DNA from: Virgibacillus indicus
GTDB taxonomy: Bacteria > Bacillota > Bacilli > Bacillales > Amphibacillaceae
Length of the DNA: 43,545 bases
Direction: 5' to 3'
Assembly: GCF_002266285.1 (NCBI RefSeq)
Contig: NZ_NPMS01000015.1
Location: 1 to 43,545 of the forward strand
In this document: piece by piece, positions 16,193-25,145 of the stretch
How positions within the stretch are numbered: position 1 is the first letter of the stretch
How the letters are laid out: each line of letters starts with the position of its first letter
Made by a program: the position numbers and the translations under genes
Notes under the pieces: generated by a model
Told to the model about the DNA's origin: nothing
The model's input: only the letters and a program-made list of their open reading frames with translations
Databases searched by the model: none

Positions 16193-17635
16193 ATGGGGAT
16201 ACTGACATTTTTATTAGGCGCTATTATGATTCTAAATATCACCTTGGGTATTTCTATTATCTTCCTGGAGCGTAAAGATGCGAGTTCCACTTGGGCCTGG
16301 CTGATGGTATTGCTCTTTATTCCAATTGCAGGTTTCTTTCTCTATCTGATTTTTGGTAAACCTATAAGCAAACGCCGTATATTCACGTGGGATACTAAAG
16401 CAAGACTTGGAGTCAAAACTGCTGTACAGTCTCAATTGCGTGCACTGGAAGAAGAACGGTTTGATTTTAAACATGAGGAAATAGCGGAATATGAAGAATT
16501 GGTTTATTTGCATTTGAGAAATGATGATGCGATTTTCACCCAGGATAATAAGGTGGAAATTTTTACAGATGGTGAAAAAAAATTTAATGCGCTGATCCAG
16601 GATCTGGAAAAAGCTACTGATCATATTCATCTGCTTTATTATATTATCCGGAGTGATCAGCTGGGCAGGCGCATTGCAGAGGTTTTAATCAAAAAGGCAA
16701 ATGAAGGGGTAGAGGTTCGTATGCTCTACGATGATATGGGGTCTCGTTCATTAAGCCGCAAATACATAAAACGTCTGCGAAATGCAGGTGTCCAGATGGA
16801 AGCATTCTTTCCTTCAAGAATTCCAAAGGTAAATTTTAAAATCAATTACCGGAATCATCGTAAATTAGCTATCATCGATGGGAAAGTTGGCTACATCGGT
16901 GGCTTTAATATAGGTGATGAATATCTTGGAGGAAATAAAAAATTCGGCTATTGGCGGGATACTCACTTGCGGGTGTACGGAGATTCTGTAAGTCATATGC
17001 AAACAAGATTTATACTGGATTGGAACCAGGCTTCACGCAATGATATTTTATATGAAGAACGATATTATGATGCTGTTCCTGCAGGAGACGTGGGTGTGCA
17101 GATTGTTTCAAGCGGCCCCGATTCTGATTGGGAACAGATTAAAAACGGTTATATAAAAATGATTATGTCTGCTTCTGAATATGTTTATATTCAGACTCCT
17201 TACTATATTCCTGATGAAAGTCTGAGAGATGCCCTTAGGATAGCGGCGTTGTCAGGGGTAGATGTGAAAATAATGATACCGAATAAACCGGATCATCCTT
17301 TTGTATATTGGGCAACATTATCAAGTGTAGGTGATTTACTGGAGGCAGGGGCAGAGGTTTATATTTATCAGAATGGGTTTCTGCATGCGAAGACAATTGT
17401 AGTAGATGGAAAAATAGCATCTGTCGGTACTGCAAACATCGATGTCCGCAGTTTCCGCCTTAATTTTGAAGTGAATGCTTTTTTATATGACAAGGGTCTT
17501 GCAGGAAGGTTGCTGGATGCGTTTAATGAAGATGTTAAGCTGTCCACACAAATGACGAAGAAGCTGTATGATAAACGGTCACTTGGGGTGCGTTTTAAAG
17601 AGGCGATTTCCCGGCTGATCTCGCCGGTGTTGTAA
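16193..17635 (+). CDS. cls: Cardiolipin synthase
   Basis: The 480-aa membrane enzyme of the phospholipase D superfamily condenses two phosphatidylglycerols to cardiolipin. Two N-terminal transmembrane helices (about 1-25 and 34-56) are followed by two HKD catalytic motifs: HRKLAIIDGKVGYIGGFNIG (H222) and HAKTIVVDGKIASVGTANID (H398). Length is normal. The frame opens 11 codons earlier, but GGAAGGGGAG (about 16174-16183) lies correctly for ATG 16193 and the hydrophobic helix starts there. It is followed after 52 nt by a thioesterase gene with its own ribosome binding site; cotranscription is possible because no terminator lies between. Confidence 0.93.
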   Translation: MGILTFLLGAIMILNITLGISIIFLERKDASSTWAWLMVLLFIPIAGFFLYLIFGKPISKRRIFTWDTKARLGVKTAVQSQLRALEEERFDFKHEEIAEYEELVYLHLRNDDAIFTQDNKVEIFTDGEKKFNALIQDLEKATDHIHLLYYIIRSDQLGRRIAEVLIKKANEGVEVRMLYDDMGSRSLSRKYIKRLRNAGVQMEAFFPSRIPKVNFKINYRNHRKLAIIDGKVGYIGGFNIGDEYLGGNKKFGYWRDTHLRVYGDSVSHMQTRFILDWNQASRNDILYEERYYDAVPAGDVGVQIVSSGPDSDWEQIKNGYIKMIMSASEYVYIQTPYYIPDESLRDALRIAALSGVDVKIMIPNKPDHPFVYWATLSSVGDLLEAGAEVYIYQNGFLHAKTIVVDGKIASVGTANIDVRSFRLNFEVNAFLYDKGLAGRLLDAFNEDVKLSTQMTKKLYDKRSLGVRFKEAISRLISPVL

Positions 17636-17687
17636 TTATAACAAGTTAGGGAATTATAGAAAGAAATAGCAGTTTGGAGGAATTTAT

Positions 17688-18209
17688 ATGGAGAAAAAAC
17701 CTTGTTCCTATTCATTGGCAGTAAAAACATCACATGTTCTGCCACCGGATACAAATAATCATGGTACACTTTTCGGAGGGAAGCTGATGGCACATATTGA
17801 TGACGTTGCTGCAATTGCCGCTGTCAGGCATTCACGAAAACCTGTAGTTACAGCATCAACCGACTCTGTCGACTTTTTGGCCCCAGTGAAGGAAGGGCAT
17901 TCTGTTTGTGTTGAAGCATTTGTAACATGGACACATAATACTTCCATGGAGGTATTTGTAAAAGCAGTAACGGAGGATTTGTTAACAGGTAATCGCAAAG
18001 TATGCACCACAGCTTTTTTAACCTTTGTTGCAATCGATGAGAATGGCAGACCTTCCTCTGTACCGGGTGTTTATCCGGAAACAGATCATGAAAAGCTGCT
18101 TCATGAACATGCTGGAGCCCGGGCACAGCAGCGAAAAGAGAGACGTAAACAATCGAAGCAATTTGCTGAAACTTTTGGAACAGATTTTCCGTGGGATAAA
18201 GGACATTGA
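17688..18209 (+). CDS. Acyl-CoA thioesterase, hotdog fold (YkhA-like)
   Basis: The 173-aa hotdog-fold protein would hydrolyse acyl-CoA thioesters in the cytoplasm. The motif NNHGTLFGGKLMAHIDDVAA (about 24-43) holds the family's Asn/His-Gly and catalytic Asp region, and VTASTDSVDFLAPV and VEAFVTW follow as core strands. Length and sequence resemble B. subtilis YkhA. The C-terminal 40 residues are basic (QQRKERRKQSKQ). GGAGG at about 17675-17680 supports the start. It may be cotranscribed with cls, giving a lipid-related pair. A long hairpin follows. Confidence 0.88.
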   Translation: MEKKPCSYSLAVKTSHVLPPDTNNHGTLFGGKLMAHIDDVAAIAAVRHSRKPVVTASTDSVDFLAPVKEGHSVCVEAFVTWTHNTSMEVFVKAVTEDLLTGNRKVCTTAFLTFVAIDENGRPSSVPGVYPETDHEKLLHEHAGARAQQRKERRKQSKQFAETFGTDFPWDKGH

Positions 18210-18226
18210 TGAATTTTGGTAAAAGG

Positions 18227-18308
18227 AAAAAGACTGGTAATGTACTGCACTCTAAAAGTTAGAGTGAAACCTAACTTTGGGGATGCAGTACATTAAACCG
18301 GTCTTTTT
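18227..18308. terminator. Long composite hairpin after the thioesterase gene
   Basis: The outer arms AAAAAGAC/GTCTTTTT and ATGTACTGCA/TGCAGTACAT (18240-18249, 18284-18293) enclose a second stem AAAGTTAG/CTAACTTT (18255-18262, 18271-18278). It is followed by CATTTTTT on the plus strand, so it can terminate. At 82 nt it is larger than an ordinary terminator and may be a small MITE-like insertion. Confidence 0.6.
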
Positions 18309-18467
18309 CATTTTTTGGTATAATAATTTCCTGCGGTATTAAGCTAAGAATTGTCCCCCAAAGAGAATCACGTGTATAACCTAAGAAAATTAGAGAAGGT
18401 TAATGCGATATAAAAAAGGGTATTCGTAATTAGCTGGTTCAATTGACATCAAGGAGGAATACAGAAG

Positions 18468-19892
18468 GTGGATATTTTTGAAAGTATTTTAGGGAGCGTC
18501 AATGACGCCTTATGGAGCTATGTATTAATTATCGTATTAATTGGGCTGGGACTGTGGTTTACAATTAAAACCGGCTTTGTTCAATTCCGGTATTTGCCAG
18601 AAATGTTTCGGGTTTTATTTGATAAACGGACAATAAGTGCCTCCGGGAAAAAAGGAACCTCCGCATTTCAGGCTTTCGCAATTAGTGCAGCGTCACGAGT
18701 AGGGACAGGAAACCTGGCTGGTGTTGCCTCTGCGGTGGCATTGGGAGGGCCAGGAGCTCTGTTTTGGATGTGGCTGATCGCATTGCTTGGTGCAGCTTCA
18801 GGCTTTGTTGAAAGTACACTTGCTCAAGTGTATAAGGTTCCTGAGAAAAACCAATATCGAGGTGGACCGGCATATTATATGGAAAAAGGACTGAAAAATC
18901 GCTGGCTGGCCATCACTTTTGCCATTACGATTACCTTTACATACGGTCTTGTATTTAATTCCGTACAATCAAATACGATTAGCCTGGCTTTTTCCGGGGA
19001 ATTTGATATTAGTCCAGGTGTAATAGCAGGGATCTTAGTAATCATGACAGCACTTGTTATCTTTGGCGGATTAAAAAGTATCGCAAATGTTGCACAGATT
19101 ATTGTTCCGGTCATGGCGATTGTTTATATTTTCCTCGCAATATATATATTAATTGTTAATATCACAACAATACCTGACATGATTTCACTTATCTTTGCAA
19201 ATGCTTTTGGCATTCAGCAAGTAGCCGGCGGCGGGTTTGGTGCAGCAATTATGTATGGAATCAAACGCGGTTTATTTTCCAATGAAGCAGGTATGGGGAG
19301 TGCGCCGAATGCTGCAGCAACATCTGAAGTTTCTCACCCGGTGAAACAGGGTTTAATTCAGGCACTTGGTGTATTCTTTGATACGATATTAATTTGTAGT
19401 GCAACCGGGTTTATTATCCTGTCGGCAGGAGGATTTGCTGGAAGTGATGCAGACGGAATCCAATTAACACAAGATGCCTTTTCCATTCTTATTGGAGACT
19501 GGGGTGGAATCTTTATTGCTGTTGCAATTTTCCTTTTTGCATTCAGCTCCATTTTAGGAAATTACTATTATGGTGAAAGCAATATTGCTTTCATTAAAAA
19601 TAGCAAAACTTGGTTACTTATATACCGTCTGGCTGTTCTGGCAATGGTTATTTTTGGTGCTATAGCAACCTTTGACATTGTATGGGCACTTGCAGATTTA
19701 ACCATGGCAATTATGGCATTAATTAACCTGTATGCCATTACCAGGCTATTCAAAATTGCCAATCTTGTTCTTCAGGATTATATGAAACAGCGGAAAGAAG
19801 GAAAAGATCCAGTATTTTATCGTGACACCCTGGAAAACCAGGATGGAATTGAATTTTGGGGACGTGACCAAACAACGGAAAAAGAGGATTAA
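18468..19892 (+). CDS. Sodium:alanine symporter (AGCS family)
   Basis: The 474-aa membrane protein has about 11 hydrophobic segments and would import alanine or glycine with sodium. Family motifs are GTGNLAGVASAVALGGPGALFWMW (given as GTGNLAGVA and GGPGALFWMW, about 75-102) and RGLFSNEAGMGSAPNAAATS (about 270-290). The start is GTG at 18468, with AAGGAGG about 10 nt upstream, and no upstream ATG fits. It is monocistronic. No glycine riboswitch precedes it, although such genes sometimes have one. Exact substrate (alanine, glycine or glutamine) is not determined by sequence. Confidence 0.9.
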   Translation: MDIFESILGSVNDALWSYVLIIVLIGLGLWFTIKTGFVQFRYLPEMFRVLFDKRTISASGKKGTSAFQAFAISAASRVGTGNLAGVASAVALGGPGALFWMWLIALLGAASGFVESTLAQVYKVPEKNQYRGGPAYYMEKGLKNRWLAITFAITITFTYGLVFNSVQSNTISLAFSGEFDISPGVIAGILVIMTALVIFGGLKSIANVAQIIVPVMAIVYIFLAIYILIVNITTIPDMISLIFANAFGIQQVAGGGFGAAIMYGIKRGLFSNEAGMGSAPNAAATSEVSHPVKQGLIQALGVFFDTILICSATGFIILSAGGFAGSDADGIQLTQDAFSILIGDWGGIFIAVAIFLFAFSSILGNYYYGESNIAFIKNSKTWLLIYRLAVLAMVIFGAIATFDIVWALADLTMAIMALINLYAITRLFKIANLVLQDYMKQRKEGKDPVFYRDTLENQDGIEFWGRDQTTEKED

Positions 19893-19974
19893 TGTTGATC
19901 AATCTGCCTGCCTGCCTCAAGATTATTTTGTAAGAGTTGTTGATTTTGGATGAATAGATTGTTATGTGCTGTTC

Positions 19975-20426
19975 GCAGTTGATTTTAAGTGTGAACTACT
20001 TGGTATGGTGGTTAGTCGACCGCTGGGGAAATATAACCACACTTCCAACATCATATCAGCCATCGACCGAAATATTCTCTATGTGACCGGTAGCTACTTA
20101 ATTCTGTTTGTTTGGGCACAGAGAAGCGCTCTATGTGACCAGCAGCTACTTAATTCTGTTTGTTTGGGCATTGAGAGGTGCTCTATGTGACCGGTAGCTA
20201 CTTAATTCTGTTTGTTTGGGCATAGAGAGGTGATCTATGTGACCAGCAGCTACTTAATTCTGGATGTATGGGCTTAGAGAAGCGCTCTATGTCCCCGCTG
20301 GCTATTATTTTCTAGCTGTTTGGGCTCAGAGAAGTACCCCAAATCTTGATAATCCGTTCAACCCGCGAAACATCCGTCCGAAGTTGAAATCAACAGAGCG
20401 GTTATGTCGCAGTCTACGGAGACTGC
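19975..20426 (+). repeat. Dispersed 52-bp-repeat element, copy B (5 units)
   Basis: The left end is GCAGTTGATTTTAAGTGT (19975-19992); the right end GCAGTCTACGGAGACTGC (20409-20426) is a palindrome with 7-bp arms. The shared left arm is at about 20027-20077 and the right arm at about 20328-20408. Core units beginning TCTATGTGACC or TCTATGTCCCC start at 20078, 20130, 20182, 20234 and 20286, exactly 52 bp apart. A 74-codon open frame across it is not a gene, because 52 is not a multiple of three and there is no ribosome binding site. It lies between the alanine symporter and hut. Confidence 0.88.
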
Positions 20427-20506
20427 GGCCTAATTTTCAATAATACATACGAAAGAGCGATCTCAATAAGCGTATTCAGTTTCCTTTTACTCACTCCAAA
20501 TAACAC

Positions 20507-20535
20507 TTGATATCTCCAGGAAAAACGCTTACAAT
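20507..20535 (+). promoter_or_regulatory. hut operon promoter overlapped by a cre site
   Basis: The -35 TTGATA (20507-20512) and -10 TACAAT (20530-20535) are 17 nt apart. GAAAAACGCTTACA (20520-20533) matches the cre consensus at 12 of 14 positions and covers the spacer and most of the -10, so CcpA binding would block RNA polymerase. Transcription should begin near 20542. Catabolite repression of hut is known in B. subtilis. Confidence 0.75.
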
Positions 20536-20570
20536 AAATGTATGAATAGTTAAATAACTGGAGGGCTATC

Positions 20571-20633
20571 ATGTTTTTATTTATAAAACAGTACAGCCAA
20601 ATAGAATTGGAATGTCCAGGAGGCATGGTTTAA
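20571..20633 (+). CDS. Possible hut leader peptide, 20 aa
   Basis: The frame MFLFIKQYSQIELECPGGMV has GGAGGG (20560-20565) 5 nt before its ATG, a near-ideal ribosome binding site, about 30 nt from the predicted transcript start. Its last five codons form the left arm of the downstream terminator and the stop (20631-20633) sits at the hairpin top. It contains no histidine codon, so stalling by histidine starvation is not the obvious mechanism. Whether it is translated is unknown; the placement makes a regulatory leader plausible. Confidence 0.5.
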   Translation: MFLFIKQYSQIELECPGGMV

Positions 20634-20652
20634 AACCATAGCCTCCTTTTAC
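20618..20652 (+). terminator. Attenuator-like terminator between the hut promoter and hutH
   Basis: AGGAGGCATGGTTT (20618-20631) pairs with AAACCAT-A-GCCTCCT (20633-20647), 14 bp with one bulge, followed by TTTACTTT. It lies after the promoter and before hutH, so transcription must pass it to express the operon. A second hairpin, CTGCTTTA/TAAAGCAG (20658-20665, 20672-20679), stands just before the hutH ribosome binding site. In B. subtilis HutP acts by antitermination at an analogous place; no hutP gene is in this window. Confidence 0.8.
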
Positions 20653-20696
20653 TTTGCCTGCTTTACCTTGCTAAAGCAGTACCATGGAGGTGCAAA

Positions 20697-22235
20697 ATGA
20701 TTCGATTAACAGGCAGGAATCTAACCTTTGATGAAGTGAACCGTGTTGTTTTTAAGCAGGAAAACGTTGGGTTATCTGATCAAACACATGCAAGGCTGCA
20801 AGCTAACAGGGATACAGTCGAAGCATTGCTTCATGAAAAGAAAACGATGTATGGAATTAATACAGGGTTCGGGAAATTCAGTGATGTCATTATAGAGGAT
20901 AAGGATCTGGATGATTTGCAGCTTAATCTTATTCATTCACATGCGTGTGGAGTTGGTCGACCCTTTTCTGAAAAAATAAGCCGGACAATGCTGCTGCTGA
21001 GAGCAAATGCATTATCACAAGGTTACTCTGGTGTAAGACCACTGTTGGTAAATCAATTAGTAGATTTTATCAATGCAGGAATTCATCCGGTTATACCAGA
21101 GAAAGGCTCACTTGGAGCCAGTGGTGATTTAGCACCTTTATCTCATTTAACGCTTGCTTTATTAGGTGAAGAAGAGGTGTTTTATCAGGGAAAACGTGTT
21201 ACTGCTTCAAATGCACTTAATGAAGCTGGACTTGAGCCTTTGCAGTTAAAAGCAAAAGAAGGCCTTGCACTGATTAACGGCACACAGGCAATGACCGCAG
21301 TTGGTGTGGTGAGCTATTTGGAAATGGAAAAGCTGCTGCATCAAAGCGAGCACATTGCTGCAATGACGCTCGAAGGCTTGCAGGGGATCATGGATGCTTT
21401 TGATGAAAATTTACATCAGGTTCGTGGACATGTGGAACAAAGTGAAACTGCTGAAAGAATCCGTCATATTTTACAAGACAGCAAGCTTACAACAAAGCAG
21501 GGAGAAATACGAGTGCAGGATGCATACTCCCTCCGTTGTATCCCACAGGTTTTTGGTGCCTGCTGGCAAACGGTAAATTATGCAAAAGAGAAACTGGAAA
21601 CAGAAATAAATGCCGTAACAGATAACCCGCTTATTTTTTCAGAACAGGAAAAGGTGATTTCAGGAGGCAATTTTCATGGTCAGCCAATAGCCTTTGCAAT
21701 GGACTTTATCAAGCTAGGTATTGCTGAAACAGCGAATATTTCAGAGCGTAGAATCGAACGCCTTGTTAATCCACAGCTGAATGATCTTCCCCCTTTCCTG
21801 AGCCCAAATCCGGGACTCGAGTCTGGTGCAATGATTATGCAGTATAGTGCAGCTTCACTGGTTTCAGAAAATAAAACCCTGGCCCATCCGGCGAGTGTTG
21901 ATTCCATACCATCTTCGGCAAATCAGGAGGATCATGTGAGTATGGGGACAATTGCTGCGCGCCATGCACTCGAAATGCTTCAAAATACGAGAAGGGTTAT
22001 AGCGATTGAACTAATTTGTGCAATGCAGGCTGTGGAATATCGGGGGGTGGAGCTAATGGCATCATCCACAAGGGAATTGTATGAAAGAGCCCGCAATATT
22101 GTGCCGAGTATTACAAAGGATCGGGTGTTTTCAACAGATATTGAGAAACTGGCAGATTGGCTTAAAAATCATGAGGAAAGTGAAGTCCGGCAAATTATAT
22201 CAGAAGACAGGAGAGAAGTTTATGAACGGTCTTAA
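20697..22235 (+). CDS. hutH: Histidine ammonia-lyase
   Basis: The 512-aa enzyme converts L-histidine to urocanate and ammonia, the first step of histidine utilisation. Residues A141-S142-G143 in GSLGASGDLAPLSH form the MIO prosthetic group by self-cyclisation, and Y52 in MYGINTGFGKFSD is the conserved active-site tyrosine. Length is normal for the family. GGAGGT (20686-20691) lies 5 nt before ATG 20697. It is the first enzyme gene of hutHUIG and its 3' end overlaps hutU by 14 nt. Confidence 0.97.
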   Translation: MIRLTGRNLTFDEVNRVVFKQENVGLSDQTHARLQANRDTVEALLHEKKTMYGINTGFGKFSDVIIEDKDLDDLQLNLIHSHACGVGRPFSEKISRTMLLLRANALSQGYSGVRPLLVNQLVDFINAGIHPVIPEKGSLGASGDLAPLSHLTLALLGEEEVFYQGKRVTASNALNEAGLEPLQLKAKEGLALINGTQAMTAVGVVSYLEMEKLLHQSEHIAAMTLEGLQGIMDAFDENLHQVRGHVEQSETAERIRHILQDSKLTTKQGEIRVQDAYSLRCIPQVFGACWQTVNYAKEKLETEINAVTDNPLIFSEQEKVISGGNFHGQPIAFAMDFIKLGIAETANISERRIERLVNPQLNDLPPFLSPNPGLESGAMIMQYSAASLVSENKTLAHPASVDSIPSSANQEDHVSMGTIAARHALEMLQNTRRVIAIELICAMQAVEYRGVELMASSTRELYERARNIVPSITKDRVFSTDIEKLADWLKNHEESEVRQIISEDRREVYERS

Positions 22236-23874
22236 TGTGAAAGCAAAAAAAGGGATTGACCTGGAATGTAAGGGATGGGAGCAAGAGGCGGCTTTACGAA
22301 TGCTTTACAATAATCTGGATCCCGAAGTAGCAGAAAATCCAGAGGAGCTAGTAGTTTATGGTGGCATTGGAAAGGCAGCACGGAACAAGGTTGCTTTTCA
22401 GGCGATTGTTAAGACTTTACGAAATTTGGAAAATGACGAAACGATGCTTATTCAATCAGGTAAGCCTGTTGGTGTCTTCAAAACACAAATCCAAGCACCG
22501 CGAGTTCTTTTGTCGAATTCTGTGCTTGTTCCAAAATGGGCAACCTGGGAGCATTTTCATGAGCTTGATCAAAAAGGGTTAATGATGTACGGACAGATGA
22601 CTGCGGGCAGCTGGATTTATATTGGAACACAGGGAATTCTCCAGGGAACCTATGAAACCTTTTCAGCCCTTGCGAAAAAGCACTATAATGGCTCATTAAA
22701 ACATACGATTACACTGACAGCCGGACTTGGTGGAATGGGTGGCGCACAACCGCTTGCTGTGACGATGAATGATGGAGTTGTGATTGCAGTTGAAGTGGAT
22801 AAAAACCGAATCGAAAAGCGCCTCAAAACAAACTATTGTGATGTAATGACAGAGAATATCGATGAAGCGATTCGATGGGCAGAGGATGCCAGAAAGAAAG
22901 GCAAAGCATTATCCATTGCTTTGCTGGGAAATGCAGCTGAAGTGCATCAGGAATTTCTGAAACGGGAGATCGTAATTGATATCGTAACAGACCAGACTTC
23001 TGCACATGATCCTTTAAATGGATATATTCCAAGAGGCTATTCGCTGGAAGAAGCAGTGAAATTACGAAAGGCTAATCCGGAAGAATACACAAGGCTATCC
23101 AAAAAAAGTATGGCAGAACATGTGGAAGCAATGCTTGCATTTCAAAAAGGAGGTTCCATTGTTTTTGATTATGGCAACAACATCAGACAGGTGGCAAAGG
23201 ATGAAGGTGTTGAGAATGCATTCGATTTTCCCGGATTCGTGCCCGCCTATATCCGCCCTTTATTTTGCGAAGGGAAGGGGCCATTCCGCTGGGTGGCGCT
23301 TTCAGGTGACCCTGAGGATATTTACAGGACAGATCGGTTAATTAAAGAACTTTTTCCGGAGAATGAAGCACTGATGCGCTGGATTGATCTGGCCCAGGAC
23401 CAAGTGGCATTCCAAGGGCTGCCTGCCAGAATCTGCTGGCTGGGTTATGGGGAACGTGTGAAAATGGGCCTGGCTATTAATGAATTGGTTCGTAAAGGAG
23501 AATTAAAAGCACCGATTGTCATTGGGCGTGATCATTTAGACAGTGGTTCTGTTGCTTCCCCTAACCGAGAAACAGAAGGGTTGAAGGATGGCAGTGATGC
23601 GGTAGCTGATTGGGCTGTATTAAATGCACTGATCAATACAGCGGCTGGCGGATCATGGATTTCCTTCCACCACGGCGGAGGTGTTGGCATGGGCTATTCC
23701 CTTCATGCAGGGATGGTAATCGTTGCAGATGGTACGGATTTGGCTGAGGAACGCTTAAAACGAGTATTAACTACAGATCCAGGCATGGGAGTTATTCGTC
23801 ATGTAGATGCAGGTTACGAATCTGCGGCTGATTTTGCAGAAAAAAATGATATTGTGATACCGATGAAGGAATAG
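22222..23874 (+). CDS. hutU: Urocanate hydratase
   Basis: The 550-aa NAD-dependent enzyme adds water to urocanate giving imidazolonepropionate, the second hut step. Family landmarks are GGIGKAARN near the N-terminus, the NAD-binding GLGGMGGAQPLAVTMN, TDQTSAHDPLNGYIPRGYS, and ARICWLGYGERVKMG with the conserved Cys. The frame is open upstream to 22081, but that part is inside hutH; AGGAGAG at 22209-22215 and the family length point to ATG 22222, overlapping the hutH stop by 14 nt (coupled translation). Confidence 0.97.
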   Translation: MNGLNVKAKKGIDLECKGWEQEAALRMLYNNLDPEVAENPEELVVYGGIGKAARNKVAFQAIVKTLRNLENDETMLIQSGKPVGVFKTQIQAPRVLLSNSVLVPKWATWEHFHELDQKGLMMYGQMTAGSWIYIGTQGILQGTYETFSALAKKHYNGSLKHTITLTAGLGGMGGAQPLAVTMNDGVVIAVEVDKNRIEKRLKTNYCDVMTENIDEAIRWAEDARKKGKALSIALLGNAAEVHQEFLKREIVIDIVTDQTSAHDPLNGYIPRGYSLEEAVKLRKANPEEYTRLSKKSMAEHVEAMLAFQKGGSIVFDYGNNIRQVAKDEGVENAFDFPGFVPAYIRPLFCEGKGPFRWVALSGDPEDIYRTDRLIKELFPENEALMRWIDLAQDQVAFQGLPARICWLGYGERVKMGLAINELVRKGELKAPIVIGRDHLDSGSVASPNRETEGLKDGSDAVADWAVLNALINTAAGGSWISFHHGGGVGMGYSLHAGMVIVADGTDLAEERLKRVLTTDPGMGVIRHVDAGYESAADFAEKNDIVIPMKE

Positions 23875-23891
23875 AGAGGAGCAATGGGAAA

Positions 23892-25145
23892 ATGTTTGTA
23901 GATACACTAATTACCAATATTGGACAGCTTTTGACAATGAATAAACAAGGCCCTGTTAAAGGAGTGGAAATGAATGATTTAACAATACTTGAAAATGCCG
24001 CAATCGGAATAAAAGATGGAAAGATTGAATGGATTAAAAAGGCAGATGAAATCAGTGCTGTTAAAACAGATAAGCTAATAGATGCAAAAGGAAAACTTGT
24101 GACGCCGGGCCTTGTTGAACCGCATACTCATCTTGTTTTTGGTGGATCCCGTGAACAGGAGATGGCCTTAAAGCAGCAGGGAGTGCCATATTTGGAAATA
24201 CTTAAGCAGGGTGGTGGGATTTTATCAACTGTAAATGCTACAAAGCAAGCATCCTTTGAGGAATTGCTGGAGAAGGCATTATTCCATTTGGACCGGATGG
24301 CAATGCATGGCATTACAACAGTTGAAGCAAAAAGCGGGTATGGACTTGATAAAGAAACCGAATTAAAACAGCTGAGAGTTGCAAAAGAAGCTGGAAGTAA
24401 GCATCCATTAGATCTAGTTTCTACATTTTTGGGAGCACATGCTGTTCCTCCGGAGTTTAAAGATAATCCAAAAGCTTTTCTCGACCAGATGAGTGGGCTG
24501 TTTGATGAAATCAAAAAGGATGATCTTGCTGAGTTCGTTGATATTTTTACAGAAACAGGTGTTTTTTCCGTTGAACAGTCAAGGGGTTATTTGCAAAAAG
24601 CAAAGGAAAAGGGATTTGGTTTAAAAATTCATGCAGATGAAATTGATCCCCTTGGCGGCACGGAGCTTGCGGTAGAAATGGGAGCGGTGAGTGGCGATCA
24701 TCTTGCGGTCACATCTGATGAAGGAATCAAACAGCTAGCAGCATCTGATACGATTGGAGTTATTTTACCTGGAACAAGCTTTTATCTTGGGAAAGATGTC
24801 TATGCCAGGGCGAGGGAAATGATTGATGCAGGTGCTGCAATTGCCATTTCGACAGACTTCAATCCAGGCAGTTCAGTAACTGAGAATCTACAGCTGATTA
24901 TGGCAATTGCTGCATTGAAGCTAAAGCTCTCGCCAGCAGAAATTTGGCATGCTGTGACGATCAATTCAGCATATGCGATTGGACGCGGACATGAAGCGGG
25001 GTCACTTGCTGCAGGCAGAAAAGCGGATATCGTTATATGGGATGCACCAAATTACTTGTACCTTCCCTATCACTACGGGGTCAACCATGCAAATACAGTA
25101 ATTAAAGATGGTGTAACTTTATATGAAAGGCCGGGGATACGATGA
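23892..25145 (+). CDS. hutI: Imidazolonepropionase
   Basis: The 417-aa amidohydrolase-superfamily metal enzyme opens the ring of 4-imidazolone-5-propionate to N-formimino-L-glutamate, the third hut step. The metal ligands are seen as H78/H80 in EPHTHLVFGG, the later His in KIHADEIDPLGG, and the Asp in STDFNPGS. GAGAGGAG lies upstream of ATG 23892; another ATG at 23884 is out of frame. The gene follows hutU by 17 nt and its stop overlaps hutG by 4 nt (ATGA). Confidence 0.96.
   Translation: MFVDTLITNIGQLLTMNKQGPVKGVEMNDLTILENAAIGIKDGKIEWIKKADEISAVKTDKLIDAKGKLVTPGLVEPHTHLVFGGSREQEMALKQQGVPYLEILKQGGGILSTVNATKQASFEELLEKALFHLDRMAMHGITTVEAKSGYGLDKETELKQLRVAKEAGSKHPLDLVSTFLGAHAVPPEFKDNPKAFLDQMSGLFDEIKKDDLAEFVDIFTETGVFSVEQSRGYLQKAKEKGFGLKIHADEIDPLGGTELAVEMGAVSGDHLAVTSDEGIKQLAASDTIGVILPGTSFYLGKDVYARAREMIDAGAAIAISTDFNPGSSVTENLQLIMAIAALKLKLSPAEIWHAVTINSAYAIGRGHEAGSLAAGRKADIVIWDAPNYLYLPYHYGVNHANTVIKDGVTLYERPGIR

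Noticed and set aside
18310..18467. Glycine riboswitch before the sodium:alanine symporter
   Set aside because: The conserved glycine aptamer core is absent and the leader shows no paired aptamer structure.
19966..20190. 74-codon open frame across repeat element B
   Set aside because: It lies in 52-bp tandem repeats, changes frame each unit, and has no ribosome binding site or recognisable protein.
22081..22221. N-terminal extension of urocanase
   Set aside because: The open frame overlaps hutH coding sequence; family length and the AGGAGAG site support the start at 22222.
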